Of a stretch of DNA of 64,000 bases, positions 1-9,141 are shown piece by piece. The position numbers were made by a program, and so were the translations under genes. The notes below the pieces were generated by a model that was not told where the DNA came from, did no database searches, and saw nothing but the letters and a program-made list of their open reading frames with translations. The stretch lies in contig JBQTJI010000044.1 of NCBI GenBank assembly GCA_052387255.1, positions 1-64,000 of the forward strand, in the 5' to 3' direction. The DNA comes from JBBQXK01 sp052387255. Its GTDB lineage: Bacteria; Pseudomonadota; Alphaproteobacteria; Rhodobacterales; Rhodobacteraceae. The first letter of the stretch is position 1. Each line of letters opens with the position of its first letter.

Positions 1-1
1 G

Positions 2-1015
2 GCGGTGGCGGATACGGCGGACCTGCGCATCGGCGAGGTGCTGGAAAAGATCGACGAATTCCTCGCCCCCCACCTGTATCCACCGCGCGCCGACGGCAGC
101 AACCCGCGCGTCTGCCCGACCTGCGGCCTGGGGCGGCTGCACCTCAAGACCGCGCGGTCGGGCGGGGCGTTCATCGGCTGCGGCAACTATCCCGTCTGCC
201 GCTATACCCGCCCCATCACCGGCGGCGAAGAAGGCGGGGCCGACGGGCGCGTCCTGGGGCAGGACGACGGCATCGACATCTCCTTGCGCGCGGGCCGCTT
301 CGGGCCTTACGTCCAGCGCGGCGAGGCGACGGCAGAGGCGCCGAAGCCGCCGCGTGCCAGCCTGCCCAAGGGCTGGTCGCCCGACACGCTGACGCTGGAG
401 CGGGCGGTTCTGCTGTTGAACCTGCCGCGCCCGGTGGGGATGCACCCCGAGGGTGGCATGGTCGAGGCCGGGATCGGGCGCTTCGGGCCGTACATCAAGC
501 ATGGCACGGTCTATGCCAACATCACCGATCCCGAAGAGGTCTTCACCATCGGCATGAACCGCGCCATCGAGGTGCTGGCGCAAAAGGCCGCGCGCGGGCC
601 GGGCCGGACGGCGGTGGCGGGCCCGTTGCGCGAACTGGGCGAACACCCGGACGGCGGCATCGTGCAGGTGATGCCGGGCAAGTACGGGCCTTATGTCAAA
701 TGGGCATCGGTCAACGCGACGCTGCCCAAGGAGCTGTCGCCCGAGACAGTGACGCTGGACGAGGCGCTGGCGCTGGTGGCCGAAAAGGCGGGCAAGGGCG
801 GGGGCAAGGCACCGAAGAAACCAAAGGTTGCCAAGGCCGCGACGGCCGACAAGGCCCCGGCCAAGAAGCCTGCCGCCAAGAAACCCGCAGCCAAGAAACC
901 GGCCACCAGGAAAACCCCCGCGCGGGCAGGCAAGGCGGCCCCCCAGGACGCGACGGACGACGTGATCGAAGCCCCGGCCAGACCGGGACCTGCCCCCAGG
1001 GCGAGGGCGCTCTGA
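2..1015 (+). CDS. topA: DNA topoisomerase I, C-terminal part (partial)
   Basis: This is the 3' end of topA; the gene begins before the window and the frame is open from base 2. The visible part is the accessory C-terminal region of type IA topoisomerase, which relaxes negative supercoils. It has a four-cysteine zinc ribbon (C37, C40, C59, C65 counted from base 5) and three topoisomerase C-terminal repeats marked by RFGPYVQRG, RFGPYIKHG and KYGPYVKWA. A Lys/Ala/Pro tail (about residues 265-336, repeated KKPAAKKPA) probably binds DNA electrostatically. The catalytic TOPRIM and tyrosine domains are outside the window. The next gene starts 5 bases after the stop. Confidence 0.93.
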   Translation, partial: AVADTADLRIGEVLEKIDEFLAPHLYPPRADGSNPRVCPTCGLGRLHLKTARSGGAFIGCGNYPVCRYTRPITGGEEGGADGRVLGQDDGIDISLRAGRFGPYVQRGEATAEAPKPPRASLPKGWSPDTLTLERAVLLLNLPRPVGMHPEGGMVEAGIGRFGPYIKHGTVYANITDPEEVFTIGMNRAIEVLAQKAARGPGRTAVAGPLRELGEHPDGGIVQVMPGKYGPYVKWASVNATLPKELSPETVTLDEALALVAEKAGKGGGKAPKKPKVAKAATADKAPAKKPAAKKPAAKKPATRKTPARAGKAAPQDATDDVIEAPARPGPAPRARAL

Positions 1016-1020
1016 CCGCG

Positions 1021-2037
1021 ATGCAGGCGACGGCGCTTTTCCACCTGGGGATGCCCAAGACAGGAACCAGCCTGCTGCAGAACGTGCTGCACCTGGCCAC
1101 CAGCGGCGGGCCGGTCGGGGGTGTCCACTATCCGGCCTTTGGCCGTGGTCGCGCCCTGGCCCATCACATCCTGCCCGAGGCGCTGCGCCCCGGCGCGGCA
1201 AAGGGGTGCGATCCCGCCCGGCTGGCTGCCGACCTGGTGGCCGACCTTGCCGCCGACCCGGCGGTCGGGCCGGGCATCCGCGTCGCGCTTTATTCGTCCG
1301 AGGGATTTGCCAACCTCTGCGGCGTCAAGCCGGCCCCGATGCTGGGCGATTTCCTGCAGGCGGTCGGCGCGGCGGTGCCGGTGCGCGCCGTGCTGATCGT
1401 GCGCGAAGTGACCGGGTTTCTGGAATCGATGTACCTGCAAAGCGCCCGCTTCGGCCACATGGCCCAGGATTTCGAGGCCTATGTCGCCCCGCGCGAACGC
1501 TGGTGGGCCGATTTCCTGGCCGGGATCGCGCTGTTGCGCGACCGTCTGGGCGATGCGTTCGAGGTGCGGCTGGCCGAACCCGGCTATGACGTGCTGACCG
1601 ACTTTGCCGACCGCCTGGCCCTGCCGCTGGACGACCTGCGCGGGTTTGCCGCCGGGGTTCCGCCGACGTCGAAACTCAGCTGGAAGGCGCAGGTCGTGCT
1701 GGCCAACCTGCCAGCAGTCGAGGCGGCGGTGGGGTTTCCGATGCGGCGGCAGGCGCTGGTCAAGGCGTTCCAGACCGGGCTGCAGTTCCGCGACGACATC
1801 ACCCGCTATTCGCTGTATCCGCCCGGCGCGCGCGCGGCGCTGGCGGCACGGCTGGCGGCGATGGCGACCGAAGGCGGGCTGCCCGACTATGCCCGCGTCT
1901 TTGCCGCCGCCGCCGACCCCGCGACCGACCGCGCGCCGCATGCGACCTTTGCCATGGGCGCGCTGACCCCGCGCGATATCGCCCGCCTGACCCGCGCCCG
2001 CCGCCGCCTGCGCGACGCCGCCACCCGCGCGGCCTGA
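1021..2037 (+). CDS. sulfotransferase-like protein (338 aa)
   Basis: This is a cytoplasmic protein of sulfotransferase type. Near the N terminus it has HLGMPKTGTSLLQ, which matches the 5'-phosphosulfate-binding loop of PAPS-dependent sulfotransferases. A later segment, LIVREVTGFLESMYLQ, resembles the 3'-phosphate-binding region. The ATG at 1021 was chosen because it gives the usual start just before this loop; the longer open frame runs back through topA. It is paralogous to the gene at 2833 (shared SSEG, NLCGV, FLESMY, FLAG and PGY blocks). The acceptor substrate is unknown; polysaccharide or lipid are possible. Confidence 0.72.
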   Translation: MQATALFHLGMPKTGTSLLQNVLHLATSGGPVGGVHYPAFGRGRALAHHILPEALRPGAAKGCDPARLAADLVADLAADPAVGPGIRVALYSSEGFANLCGVKPAPMLGDFLQAVGAAVPVRAVLIVREVTGFLESMYLQSARFGHMAQDFEAYVAPRERWWADFLAGIALLRDRLGDAFEVRLAEPGYDVLTDFADRLALPLDDLRGFAAGVPPTSKLSWKAQVVLANLPAVEAAVGFPMRRQALVKAFQTGLQFRDDITRYSLYPPGARAALAARLAAMATEGGLPDYARVFAAAADPATDRAPHATFAMGALTPRDIARLTRARRRLRDAATRAA

Positions 2038-2104
2038 TTGCCGCTTCACAGGCGGGGTGGGCCTGTCTAGAGTCGGGGCTGTTCCTTGCCGGGGTGCCCC
2101 GCCC

Positions 2105-2743
2105 ATGCCGATCCGCCTTGCCGCAACCGCGCTTGCCCTGCTGCCCCTGCCGGTGCTGGCCGAACCCGCCTTTGCCCCCGGCACGCATGGCGAGCCGTTC
2201 ACCGTACAGGGGCTGGTGCAGGGCTGCATGGCCGACGAAGAGGGTGCGTTCTGCGTGGTCAACGCCGAGGGGTGGCGCTGGCTGGTCGATGCCGCCGGGC
2301 CGACGCCGCCCGACCTGTACCGCATGCTGACGGTGCTGCCGGTCAACGCGCCTGTCGAGATGACCGGCGACATGATCGAGATGGGCGACATCACCGTGAT
2401 GACCGCCGTCTCCGACCTGACGCAGGGGCGCGACGAACATGCGCGTCTGCGGGCGCTGATGCAGGGCACCTGGACCTACAGCAGCGGCGAAGCGACGGTG
2501 CAGATCGACGGGTCGGAATGGTCGGTGACGGTGGGCGGCAACCTGACCGGCATCGCGCTGCTGCAACTGCGCGCCGACTGCGGCGACGGGGTTGCGGCGG
2601 GCGGCACGGTGATCACGCTGGCCGAGATGGGGGGCGACCCCGAGGCGGTCACCTGCTATCGCGTGGCCCAGGCGGCGCTGGACCGGATGGCGCTGGTCGA
2701 TCGGTCGGGCGCGGGCGAGATGCTGATGACGCGGGCCCCCTGA
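2105..2743 (+). CDS. secreted protein of unknown function (212 aa)
   Basis: I do not recognise a family. The ATG at 2105 starts a clear Sec signal peptide (MPIRLAATALALLPLPVLA, then EPAF), so a periplasmic location is likely; an upstream in-frame start at 2057 would put 16 residues before it. The mature part has four cysteines (in QGCMAD, FCVVN, ADCGD and TCYRV) that could form two disulfides. It holds no membrane segment beyond the signal. It sits between two paralogous sulfotransferase-like genes on the same strand, with short gaps on both sides. Confidence 0.7.
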   Translation: MPIRLAATALALLPLPVLAEPAFAPGTHGEPFTVQGLVQGCMADEEGAFCVVNAEGWRWLVDAAGPTPPDLYRMLTVLPVNAPVEMTGDMIEMGDITVMTAVSDLTQGRDEHARLRALMQGTWTYSSGEATVQIDGSEWSVTVGGNLTGIALLQLRADCGDGVAAGGTVITLAEMGGDPEAVTCYRVAQAALDRMALVDRSGAGEMLMTRAP

Positions 2744-2832
2744 CCGCCCGGCAACCGACTTGCGCATGACCGTGGCCCGGTTGTACAGCCCCAGTCCATG
2801 GCCAAGGCCAAGACCCAACGGACGAGACCATC

Positions 2833-3897
2833 ATGACGCGCATCCTCTATCACATCGGCATGCCCAAGACCGGCACTTCGCTGTTGCAGGGCACGATGGC
2901 ACGCGCGGTGGTCACGCTGCGCGAGCATGGGGTGCTGTATCCCCGCGCGGGGCGGGCGGGTGTCGCCCACCACGCCCTGACCCAGACCTTGCGCGAACAG
3001 GGACCGGCAGAGCGCGCGGCCTTTCTGGCGGATCTCGGCCGCGAGGTGGCCGCCGCCTGTGCCGAAGACCCCGCGCCGCGCATGGCGCTGGTGTCTTCGG
3101 AAGGGATGGTCAACCTCTGCGGCGTCGAATTGGCCCCGGCCTTTGCCGAGTTCATGGCCGTTCCCGGCCCCGGCATGCAGGGATCGGCGATCATCGTGCT
3201 GCGCGAGATGACGTCGTTCCTGGAATCGATGTATTTCCAGACCACCCGCTTTCGGGCCGTGGACTGGACCTTCGACGAATTTCTGGGGTCGCGCCCGAAG
3301 TGGATGCGCAACTTCCTGGCCGGGCTGAACATGATCAAAGCCCGCATGCGCGACGATTTCGAGATCATGACGGCGGCCCCCGGGTACAACGTGCTGCGCA
3401 CCTTCGAGGCCCGGCTGTCGCTGCCCGAGGGGTTGCTGGATGCGCCCAGCCGCGAGGTCGGGCCGACCGAGCGCCCCAGCCTGAAAGGGCAGGTCGCGCT
3501 GGTCCACCTGCCCTGGCTCGAGGTGCAGATCGGCTTCAAGATCCGCCGCCGCGCGCTGTCGCGGCTGCTGTCGGACGGCGCGGTGTTTCCCGAGGATGTC
3601 GCGAACTTCACCATCTATGCGCCGGGACAGCGGGCGAAGATGGCCGCGACCGGCATCGCGATCATGGAAGAGGCGGGGTTCGGCAGCTATGCCGCGCTGA
3701 CCCGGTCCATGGCGCCCTCGACCCTGCCGCACCATGTGATCGACCGCGCCCTGCTGACACCCGAGGACATCGCGCGCGTGGCAGCCCTGCGCGACGTGAT
3801 CGAGGAGAAACCCCGCGTGGACCGCGCCACGCGCCAGGCGATCCGCCGCGCGACGCGGCTGAACGCCGCCGTCAGCCCTGCGACCCCCGCGGATTGA
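2833..3897 (+). CDS. sulfotransferase-like protein (354 aa)
   Basis: This is a paralogue of the gene at 1021, with the same phosphosulfate-loop motif (HIGMPKTGTSLLQ at residues 8-20) and the shared blocks SSEGMVNLCGVEL, FLESMYFQ, NFLAGLN and PGYNVL. It probably transfers a sulfuryl group from PAPS to an unknown acceptor. The ATG at 2833 follows a purine-rich stretch and begins directly before the loop. The last 26 bases overlap the 3' end of the convergent choV gene, so the two C termini are encoded on opposite strands of the same DNA. Confidence 0.72.
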   Translation: MTRILYHIGMPKTGTSLLQGTMARAVVTLREHGVLYPRAGRAGVAHHALTQTLREQGPAERAAFLADLGREVAAACAEDPAPRMALVSSEGMVNLCGVELAPAFAEFMAVPGPGMQGSAIIVLREMTSFLESMYFQTTRFRAVDWTFDEFLGSRPKWMRNFLAGLNMIKARMRDDFEIMTAAPGYNVLRTFEARLSLPEGLLDAPSREVGPTERPSLKGQVALVHLPWLEVQIGFKIRRRALSRLLSDGAVFPEDVANFTIYAPGQRAKMAATGIAIMEEAGFGSYAALTRSMAPSTLPHHVIDRALLTPEDIARVAALRDVIEEKPRVDRATRQAIRRATRLNAAVSPATPAD

Positions 3898-4918
3898 TCA
3901 GGCGGGCCATCAGCCCCGCCGTGCCGATCATCCCCAGGTTCCGCCCGTTTTCCTGCACCACCATGTCGGTCACGCCCTGCGACATCATTGCCATGATGTC
4001 CTTGACCGGCATGTCGGCGGGCAGCACGCGGGCGGTGGGTGACGGGCTGCCCGCTTCCATCACGTCGCGCGCGGTCAGAACCCCCAGCGGGTTCATGTGG
4101 GCCACGAAATCGGCGACATAGTCGTTGACCGGGTTGGCGATGATCTCGCGCGCGGTGCCGCACTGCACGATGCGTCCGCCCTCCATCAGCGCGATGCGGT
4201 CGCCCAGCTTGAACGCCTCGTCCAGGTCGTGGCTGACGAAGATGATGGTCCGCTTCAGCCGCGCCTGAAGGTCCAGCAGTTCATCCTGCAGTTTCGACCG
4301 GATCAGCGGGTCGAGCGCGCTGAACGGCTCGTCCATCAGCAGGATCGGGGCTTCGGTGACAAAGGCGCGCGCCAGGCCCACGCGCTGCTGCATGCCGCCG
4401 GAAAGCTCGCCCACCTTGCGGTCGGCCCATTGCGACAGGTTCACCAGCGCAAGCTGCCGGTCCACCCTTTCGCGCCGCCCCTCCGGCGTGAGGCCGGCAA
4501 GCTCCAGGCCCAGGCCCACGTTGTCGCGCACCGTGCGCCAGGGCAGCAGGCCGAACTGCTGGAACACCATGGCGATGGTCGACAGGCGCAGGCGGCGCAG
4601 CGTGGGGGGGTCGGCCCTGGTGACCGAGGTCATCTTGCCGCCGTCCAGCACCCGCACCTCGCCCCGGCAAACCGGATTGAGGCCGTTGACTGCACGCAGC
4701 AGGGTGGACTTTCCGCTGCCCGACAACCCCATGAGCACAAGGATTTCGCCGTTGCCGACCGTCAGCGAACAGTCATGGACGCCCAGCACCTGTTTCGTCG
4801 CGGTCTGGATGTCGGCGCGGTCGCGGCCGGCGTCCATCAGAGGCAGGGCGGCGGCGGCGTTGTCGCCGAAGACGATGTTCACCTTGTCGAATTCGACGGC
4901 GGGAAGGGGGGCGTTCAT
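3872..4918 (-). CDS. choV: choline ABC transporter ATP-binding protein
   Basis: This is the ATPase of a quaternary-amine importer (ProV/OpuAA class). Walker A is GLSGSGKST (about residues 68-76), the signature is LSGGMQQRV, and Walker B is ILLMDEPFSALDPL followed by a switch His in FVSHDLDEA. The N-terminal extension and the C-terminal stretch after the ABC domain fit the ChoV subgroup; the C terminus may form a degenerate CBS-like regulatory part. The start overlaps the choW stop by 4 bases (4915-4918), so it is translationally coupled. Order choX-choW-choV next to betI/betA supports choline as substrate. Confidence 0.9.
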   Translation of the reverse strand: MNAPLPAVEFDKVNIVFGDNAAAALPLMDAGRDRADIQTATKQVLGVHDCSLTVGNGEILVLMGLSGSGKSTLLRAVNGLNPVCRGEVRVLDGGKMTSVTRADPPTLRRLRLSTIAMVFQQFGLLPWRTVRDNVGLGLELAGLTPEGRRERVDRQLALVNLSQWADRKVGELSGGMQQRVGLARAFVTEAPILLMDEPFSALDPLIRSKLQDELLDLQARLKRTIIFVSHDLDEAFKLGDRIALMEGGRIVQCGTAREIIANPVNDYVADFVAHMNPLGVLTARDVMEAGSPSPTARVLPADMPVKDIMAMMSQGVTDMVVQENGRNLGMIGTAGLMARLINPRGSQG

Positions 4919-5784
4919 GCGCGCGATACCCTCAGCATGCGGTCCAGAAGGATGGCCACCACCACGATGATGAACCCCGATTCAAAGCCGAGCGCGGTGT
5001 TCACGCTGTTCAGCGCCCGCACCACCGGCACGCCGAGGCCGTTCGCCCCCACAAGTGCCGCGATGACGACCATCGACAGCGACAGCATGATGGTCTGGTT
5101 CAGCCCCGCCATGATCTGCGGGAAGGCGTAGGGCAGTTCCACCTTCCACAACCGTTGCGACGGGGTGGCACCAAAGGCCGTCGCGGCCTCCAGCAGGGCC
5201 GTCGGTGTCGTGGACACGCCCAGATGTGTCAGGCGTATGGGGGCGGGCAGCACGAAGATGACGGTGGCGATCAGGCCCGGCACCATGCCCAGGCCGAAGA
5301 ACACGATGGCCGGGATCAGGTAGACGAAGGTCGGCAGCGTCTGCATCAGGTCCAGCACGGGCACCATGGCGCGGTAGAGGCGGGGCCGATGCGCCACGGC
5401 GATGCCGATGGGCACGCCGAGGCCCATGCACACGACGCAGGCCGACAGGATCAGCGTCAGGCTTTCCGTCGTCTCCTCCCAGTAGCCCTGGTTCAGCACG
5501 AACAGGAAGGCCAGCACCACGCCCAGGCAGACCTTCCAGTTCTTCTGCAAGGCCCAGGTGAGGGCGACGAAGGCCGCGATGATGATCAGCGGATGGGGCG
5601 TCTGCAGCACCCACAGGATGGCGTCGATCATCGCCTCCATCACTGTCGAGATGGTGTCGAACACGCCGCCAAGGTTGTCGTTCATCCAGTCGAAGACGGA
5701 CTTGGCCGCCTTTCCGATGCCGATCTTCACGCCTTCGGCGCTCATCATCTTGATGAAGCTGTCGGGGCTGAACAGCCAGTCCAT
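4915..5784 (-). CDS. choW: choline ABC transporter permease
   Basis: This is the inner-membrane permease of the choline importer (289 aa, BPD_transp_1 type). A soluble N-terminal stretch (MDWLFSPDSFIKMM) is followed by several membrane helices, for example PLIIIAAFVALTWAL and LTLILSACVVCMGLGVPIGI. The permease signature is around ATAFGATPSQRLWKVELP (EAA loop contacting ChoV). The ATG at 5784 is preferred over the longer open frame because MDWLF is the typical beginning of this family and the upstream extension is proline-rich and out of character. It is coupled to choV by a 4-base overlap and lies 58 bases after choX. Confidence 0.9.
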   Translation of the reverse strand: MDWLFSPDSFIKMMSAEGVKIGIGKAAKSVFDWMNDNLGGVFDTISTVMEAMIDAILWVLQTPHPLIIIAAFVALTWALQKNWKVCLGVVLAFLFVLNQGYWEETTESLTLILSACVVCMGLGVPIGIAVAHRPRLYRAMVPVLDLMQTLPTFVYLIPAIVFFGLGMVPGLIATVIFVLPAPIRLTHLGVSTTPTALLEAATAFGATPSQRLWKVELPYAFPQIMAGLNQTIMLSLSMVVIAALVGANGLGVPVVRALNSVNTALGFESGFIIVVVAILLDRMLRVSRA

Positions 5785-5842
5785 GCGCTGCCTCCGGCTT
5801 GATGGAACTTGGCCCCGGACCGGCGGTCCGGGGCCTGCGGGG

Positions 5843-6772
5843 TCACTGCAGCGCGGCGGCCACGGCGGCCTTGGCATCGCCGCCGTCCTTGGTCGTCACA
5901 CCGTCAAGCCAGGCTTCCCAGGCGGCGGGGTTCGCGGCAAGCCAGGCGCGGGCGGCATCGGCCGGATCGGCCCCGTCGTTCAGGATCGCGCCCATGATCT
6001 CGTTTTCCATGGCCAGCGTGAAGGACAGGTTCTGCAGCAGCTTGCCCGTGTTCGGGCATTCGGTGACATAGCCCTTGCGCACGTTGGTCGCGACGATGGC
6101 CCCGCCCAGGTTCGGCCCGAAATAGTCATCGCCGCCGGTCAGGTAGGTCATCTTGAAGTTCGCGTTCATCGGGTGCGGCTCCCAGCCCAGGAACACGATC
6201 GGCTTGCCGTCCTCGGTCGCCTTCCGGACCTCGGCCAGCATGCCCTGCTCGGACGATTCCACCACCTCGAACCCGTCCAGGCCGAACGGCCCCGAGGCGA
6301 TCATGTCGATGATCAGGCGGTTGCCGTCGTTGCCCGGCTCGATGCCGTAGATCTTGCCTTCCAGCGCGTCCTTCTGCGCGGCAATGGCCTTGAAGTCGTT
6401 GATCCCGAGCGCCGCCCCGGCCTCGTTCGTGGCCAGCGTGTACTTGGCCCCTTCCAGGTTGGTGCGCACCGTCTCGACCGTGCCGGCCTCGCGGTAGGCG
6501 GCGATGTCGGCCTCCATCGTGGGCATCCAGTTGCCCAGGAACACGTCGATGTCGCCGCCCGCCAGGCCCGCATAGGTGACGGGCACCGACAGGATGCTGG
6601 TCTCGGTCTCATAGCCGAGCGCCTCGAGCACGACGGTCGTGGCGGCGGTGGTGGCGGTGATGTCGGTCCAGCCGACGTCCGAGAAGGTGACCTTGTCGCA
6701 GCTTTGCGCCAAGGCGGCCGAGGACAGGACCAGCGTTGCGGCACCGGCAAGCAGCGCGGAGTGAAGGGTCAT
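5843..6772 (-). CDS. choX: choline-binding periplasmic protein
   Basis: This is the substrate-binding protein of the choline importer (309 aa, OpuAC fold). A signal peptide (MTLHSALLAGAATLVLSSAALA) precedes QSCDKV. Aromatic residues usable for a cation-pi box are visible in SDVGWTDITA, FLGNWMPTME, FLGWEPHPMN and DDYFGPN, as known for ChoX. The ATG at 6772 was chosen because it opens the signal peptide; the open frame continues upstream through the divergent betI control region. It is the first gene of choXWV and is transcribed away from betI with a BetI-type palindrome in the gap. Confidence 0.9.
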   Translation of the reverse strand: MTLHSALLAGAATLVLSSAALAQSCDKVTFSDVGWTDITATTAATTVVLEALGYETETSILSVPVTYAGLAGGDIDVFLGNWMPTMEADIAAYREAGTVETVRTNLEGAKYTLATNEAGAALGINDFKAIAAQKDALEGKIYGIEPGNDGNRLIIDMIASGPFGLDGFEVVESSEQGMLAEVRKATEDGKPIVFLGWEPHPMNANFKMTYLTGGDDYFGPNLGGAIVATNVRKGYVTECPNTGKLLQNLSFTLAMENEIMGAILNDGADPADAARAWLAANPAAWEAWLDGVTTKDGGDAKAAVAAALQ

Positions 6773-6790
6773 GGAGGGCTCCCTGTTTTT

Positions 6791-6812
6791 GTTGATTGAC
6801 GAGTCAATAAAC
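6791..6812. promoter_or_regulatory. BetI-type operator between choX and betI
   Basis: This is a near-perfect 22-bp dyad. GTTGATTGAC and GTCAATAAAC flank a central GA, with one mismatched pair. It lies in the 91-base gap between the divergent choX and betI starts, where BetI is known to repress choline genes in the absence of choline. The A/T-rich TTGATTGA-like half-site resembles known BetI boxes. One site can serve both transcripts. Confidence 0.75.
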
Positions 6813-6863
6813 TTCACGCTTATCTGGTTTGGCAAGTGTTTTTTCCCGAAGGGCCAGACCGAC

Positions 6864-7451
6864 ATGCCGAAGTTAGGGATGGAGCCTATCCGAAAGGCCG
6901 CCCTCGTCAAAGCCACGATCATCGAGATCGGGCAGGCGGGCAGCCTGGACGTGACGGTGGGCCAGATCGCCCGGCGGGCGGGCATGTCGACGGCGCTGGC
7001 ACACCATTACTTCGGCGGGAAAGAGGCGATGTTCCTGGCCGCGATGCGCCATGTGCTCACGCTGTACGGGGCCGAGGTGCGCGGCGCGCTGGCGGTGGCG
7101 CAGGGTCCCGAGGCGCGGCTGCAGGCGATCTTCGCGGCCTCGTTCGGGCGGTCCAACTTCCGGCGCGAGGTGGTGGGGGCCTGGCTGAACTTCTGGGTCC
7201 TGGCACAGGGCACACCCGAGGCGAAGCGCCTTCTAGCGGTGTACCAGCGGCGGCTGCGGTCGAACCTGGTGTCGAACCTGCGCCCGCTGATGGGCGACCG
7301 GGCGGTGGCGGTGGCCGACGGCCTGGGGGCGATGATCGACGGCGTCTACCTGCGCGAGGTGCTGAAGGACGGCACGCCCGATGCGGCGGCGGCGGTGGCG
7401 ACCTTGCAGGACTATCTGGCGGCGCATCTTTCGGGGCGGCAGGGGCAATAG
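6864..7451 (+). CDS. betI: transcriptional repressor BetI (TetR family)
   Basis: This is a choline-sensing repressor of 195 aa, the same length as E. coli BetI. The N-terminal TetR helix-turn-helix is seen in VTVGQIARRAGMSTALAHHY followed by FGGKEAMF. The ATG at 6864 (MPKLGMEPIRKAALVKA) matches the family beginning; the longer frame would run through the operator. The gene is divergent from choXWV and is followed after 2 bases by betA, which suggests one betI-betA mRNA under its own control through the palindrome at 6791-6812. Confidence 0.93.
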   Translation: MPKLGMEPIRKAALVKATIIEIGQAGSLDVTVGQIARRAGMSTALAHHYFGGKEAMFLAAMRHVLTLYGAEVRGALAVAQGPEARLQAIFAASFGRSNFRREVVGAWLNFWVLAQGTPEAKRLLAVYQRRLRSNLVSNLRPLMGDRAVAVADGLGAMIDGVYLREVLKDGTPDAAAAVATLQDYLAAHLSGRQGQ

Positions 7452-7453
7452 CG

Positions 7454-9115
7454 GTGGCCGGGGCGGATTATGTGATCGTGGGCGCGGGCAGCGCAGGCTG
7501 CGCGATGGCCTACCGGCTGGCCGAGGCGGGCCGCACCGTGACGGTCATCGAGCATGGCGGAACCGATGCGGGGCCGTTCATCCAGATGCCGGCCGCGCTG
7601 TCCTATCCGATGAACATGTCGCTGTACGACTGGGGCCTGAAGTCCGAGCCCGAGCCGCACCTGGGGGGCCGGGTCATGCATGTGCCGCGCGGCAAGGTGC
7701 TGGGCGGGTCGTCGTCGATCAACGGCATGGTCTATGTGCGCGGCCACGCCCGCGACTTCGACCACTGGGCGGAAACCGGCGCGACGGGCTGGGCCTATGC
7801 CGACGTGCTGCCCTATTTCCGGCGGATGGAGTCCTGGCACGGGCAGGCCGACGGCGGCGATCCCGCCTGGCGCGGCCACGACGGGCCGCTGCACGTCACG
7901 CGCGGGCCCCGCGACAACCCGCTGTTCGCGGCCTTCATTGAGGCCGGGCGGCAGGCGGGCTATCCCGTCACCCCCGACTACAACGGTGCCCAGCAAGAGG
8001 GATTCGGCCCCTTCGAGGCGACGATCTGGCAGGGTCGCCGCTGGTCGGCCGCCAACGCCTATCTGCGGCCGGCGCAGAAGACGGGCCGCGTGCAGGTGAT
8101 CCGGGCGCTGGCCCGGCGCGTGATCATCGAGGACGGGCGCGCCACGGGCGTCGAGGTGCGGCGCGGCGGCACGGTCGAGGTCATTCCGACGGCGCGCGAG
8201 GTGATCCTGGCGGCGTCGTCGATCAACTCGCCCAAGCTTCTGATGCTGTCGGGCATCGGCCCTGCTGCGCATCTGGCCGGGCACGGCATCCCGGTGGTGG
8301 CCGACCGGCCCGGCGTGGGCGCGAACCTGCAGGATCATCTGGAAATCTACATGCAGTTCGCGGCACGCCAGCCGATCACGCTGTACAAGCACTGGAACCT
8401 GGTCAGCAAGGCGGTGATCGGCGCGCAGTGGCTGTTCCTGCGGCGGGGGCTGGGCACGTCGAACCAGTTCGAGGCCTGCGGGTTCATCCGGTCGGACAAG
8501 GGCATCGACTATCCCGACATCCAGTTCCATTTCCTGCCGATTGCCGTGCGCTATGACGGCAAGGTCGCGGCCAAGGGGCACGGGTTCCAGGCCCATACCG
8601 GGCCGATGCGGTCGAAATCGCGTGGCAGCGTCACGCTGCGCAGCCCCGACCCCGAGGCCCCGCCCGTGATCCGCTTCAACTACATGTCCCATCCCGATGA
8701 CTGGGCCGAATTCCGCGCCTGCGTGCGCCTGACGCGCGAGATTTTCGCGCAAAGTGCCATGGCCCCGCATGTGAAGCACGAGATCCAGCCGGGGGCGGGC
8801 GTGCAGACCGACGCCGAGATCGACGCCTTCATCAGGGCGCACGCCGAAAGCGCCTATCACCCCTGCGGCACGGCCCGCATGGGGCGGCGCGACGATCCGC
8901 TGGCGGTGGTCGACCCCGAGGCCCGCGTGATCGGGGTGGACGGGTTGCGGCTGGCCGACAGTTCGGTCTTCCCGCGCGTGACCAACGGCAACCTGAACGC
9001 GCCCTCGATCATGGTGGGCGAAAAGGCCGCCGACCACATCCTGGGCCGCGCGCCCCTGGCCCCGTCGAACGCGGAGCCGGTGGTCAGCCGGGACTGGGCG
9101 GTGGCGCCGCGGTAG
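7454..9115 (+). CDS. betA: choline dehydrogenase
   Basis: This is an FAD-dependent GMC oxidoreductase that oxidises choline to betaine aldehyde (553 aa; E. coli BetA is 556). The dinucleotide-binding motif is DYVIVGAGSAGCAMAYRLAE at the N terminus. GMC signatures are visible at GKVLGGSSSINGMVYVRGH and later at SSINSPKLLMLSGIGP. The C-terminal catalytic His-Asn region is YHPCGTARMG and RVTNGNLNAPSIMVGEKAAD. The start is a GTG at 7454, two bases after the betI stop with AGGGG just upstream; no in-frame ATG fits. betB, the usual partner, is not present downstream. Confidence 0.93.
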   Translation: MAGADYVIVGAGSAGCAMAYRLAEAGRTVTVIEHGGTDAGPFIQMPAALSYPMNMSLYDWGLKSEPEPHLGGRVMHVPRGKVLGGSSSINGMVYVRGHARDFDHWAETGATGWAYADVLPYFRRMESWHGQADGGDPAWRGHDGPLHVTRGPRDNPLFAAFIEAGRQAGYPVTPDYNGAQQEGFGPFEATIWQGRRWSAANAYLRPAQKTGRVQVIRALARRVIIEDGRATGVEVRRGGTVEVIPTAREVILAASSINSPKLLMLSGIGPAAHLAGHGIPVVADRPGVGANLQDHLEIYMQFAARQPITLYKHWNLVSKAVIGAQWLFLRRGLGTSNQFEACGFIRSDKGIDYPDIQFHFLPIAVRYDGKVAAKGHGFQAHTGPMRSKSRGSVTLRSPDPEAPPVIRFNYMSHPDDWAEFRACVRLTREIFAQSAMAPHVKHEIQPGAGVQTDAEIDAFIRAHAESAYHPCGTARMGRRDDPLAVVDPEARVIGVDGLRLADSSVFPRVTNGNLNAPSIMVGEKAADHILGRAPLAPSNAEPVVSRDWAVAPR

Positions 9116-9141
9116 GCGCGCCTGTCGCGAAAGCCGCTGCG

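Noticed and set aside
691..2469. 592-aa minus-strand open frame over the topA end and the first sulfotransferase-like gene
   Set aside because: It lies antisense to genes with clear motifs and has Arg/Ala/Gly-rich low-complexity composition typical of shadow frames in 70% G+C DNA.
4097..5131. 344-aa plus-strand open frame opposite choV
   Set aside because: Antisense to an ABC ATPase with intact Walker and signature motifs.
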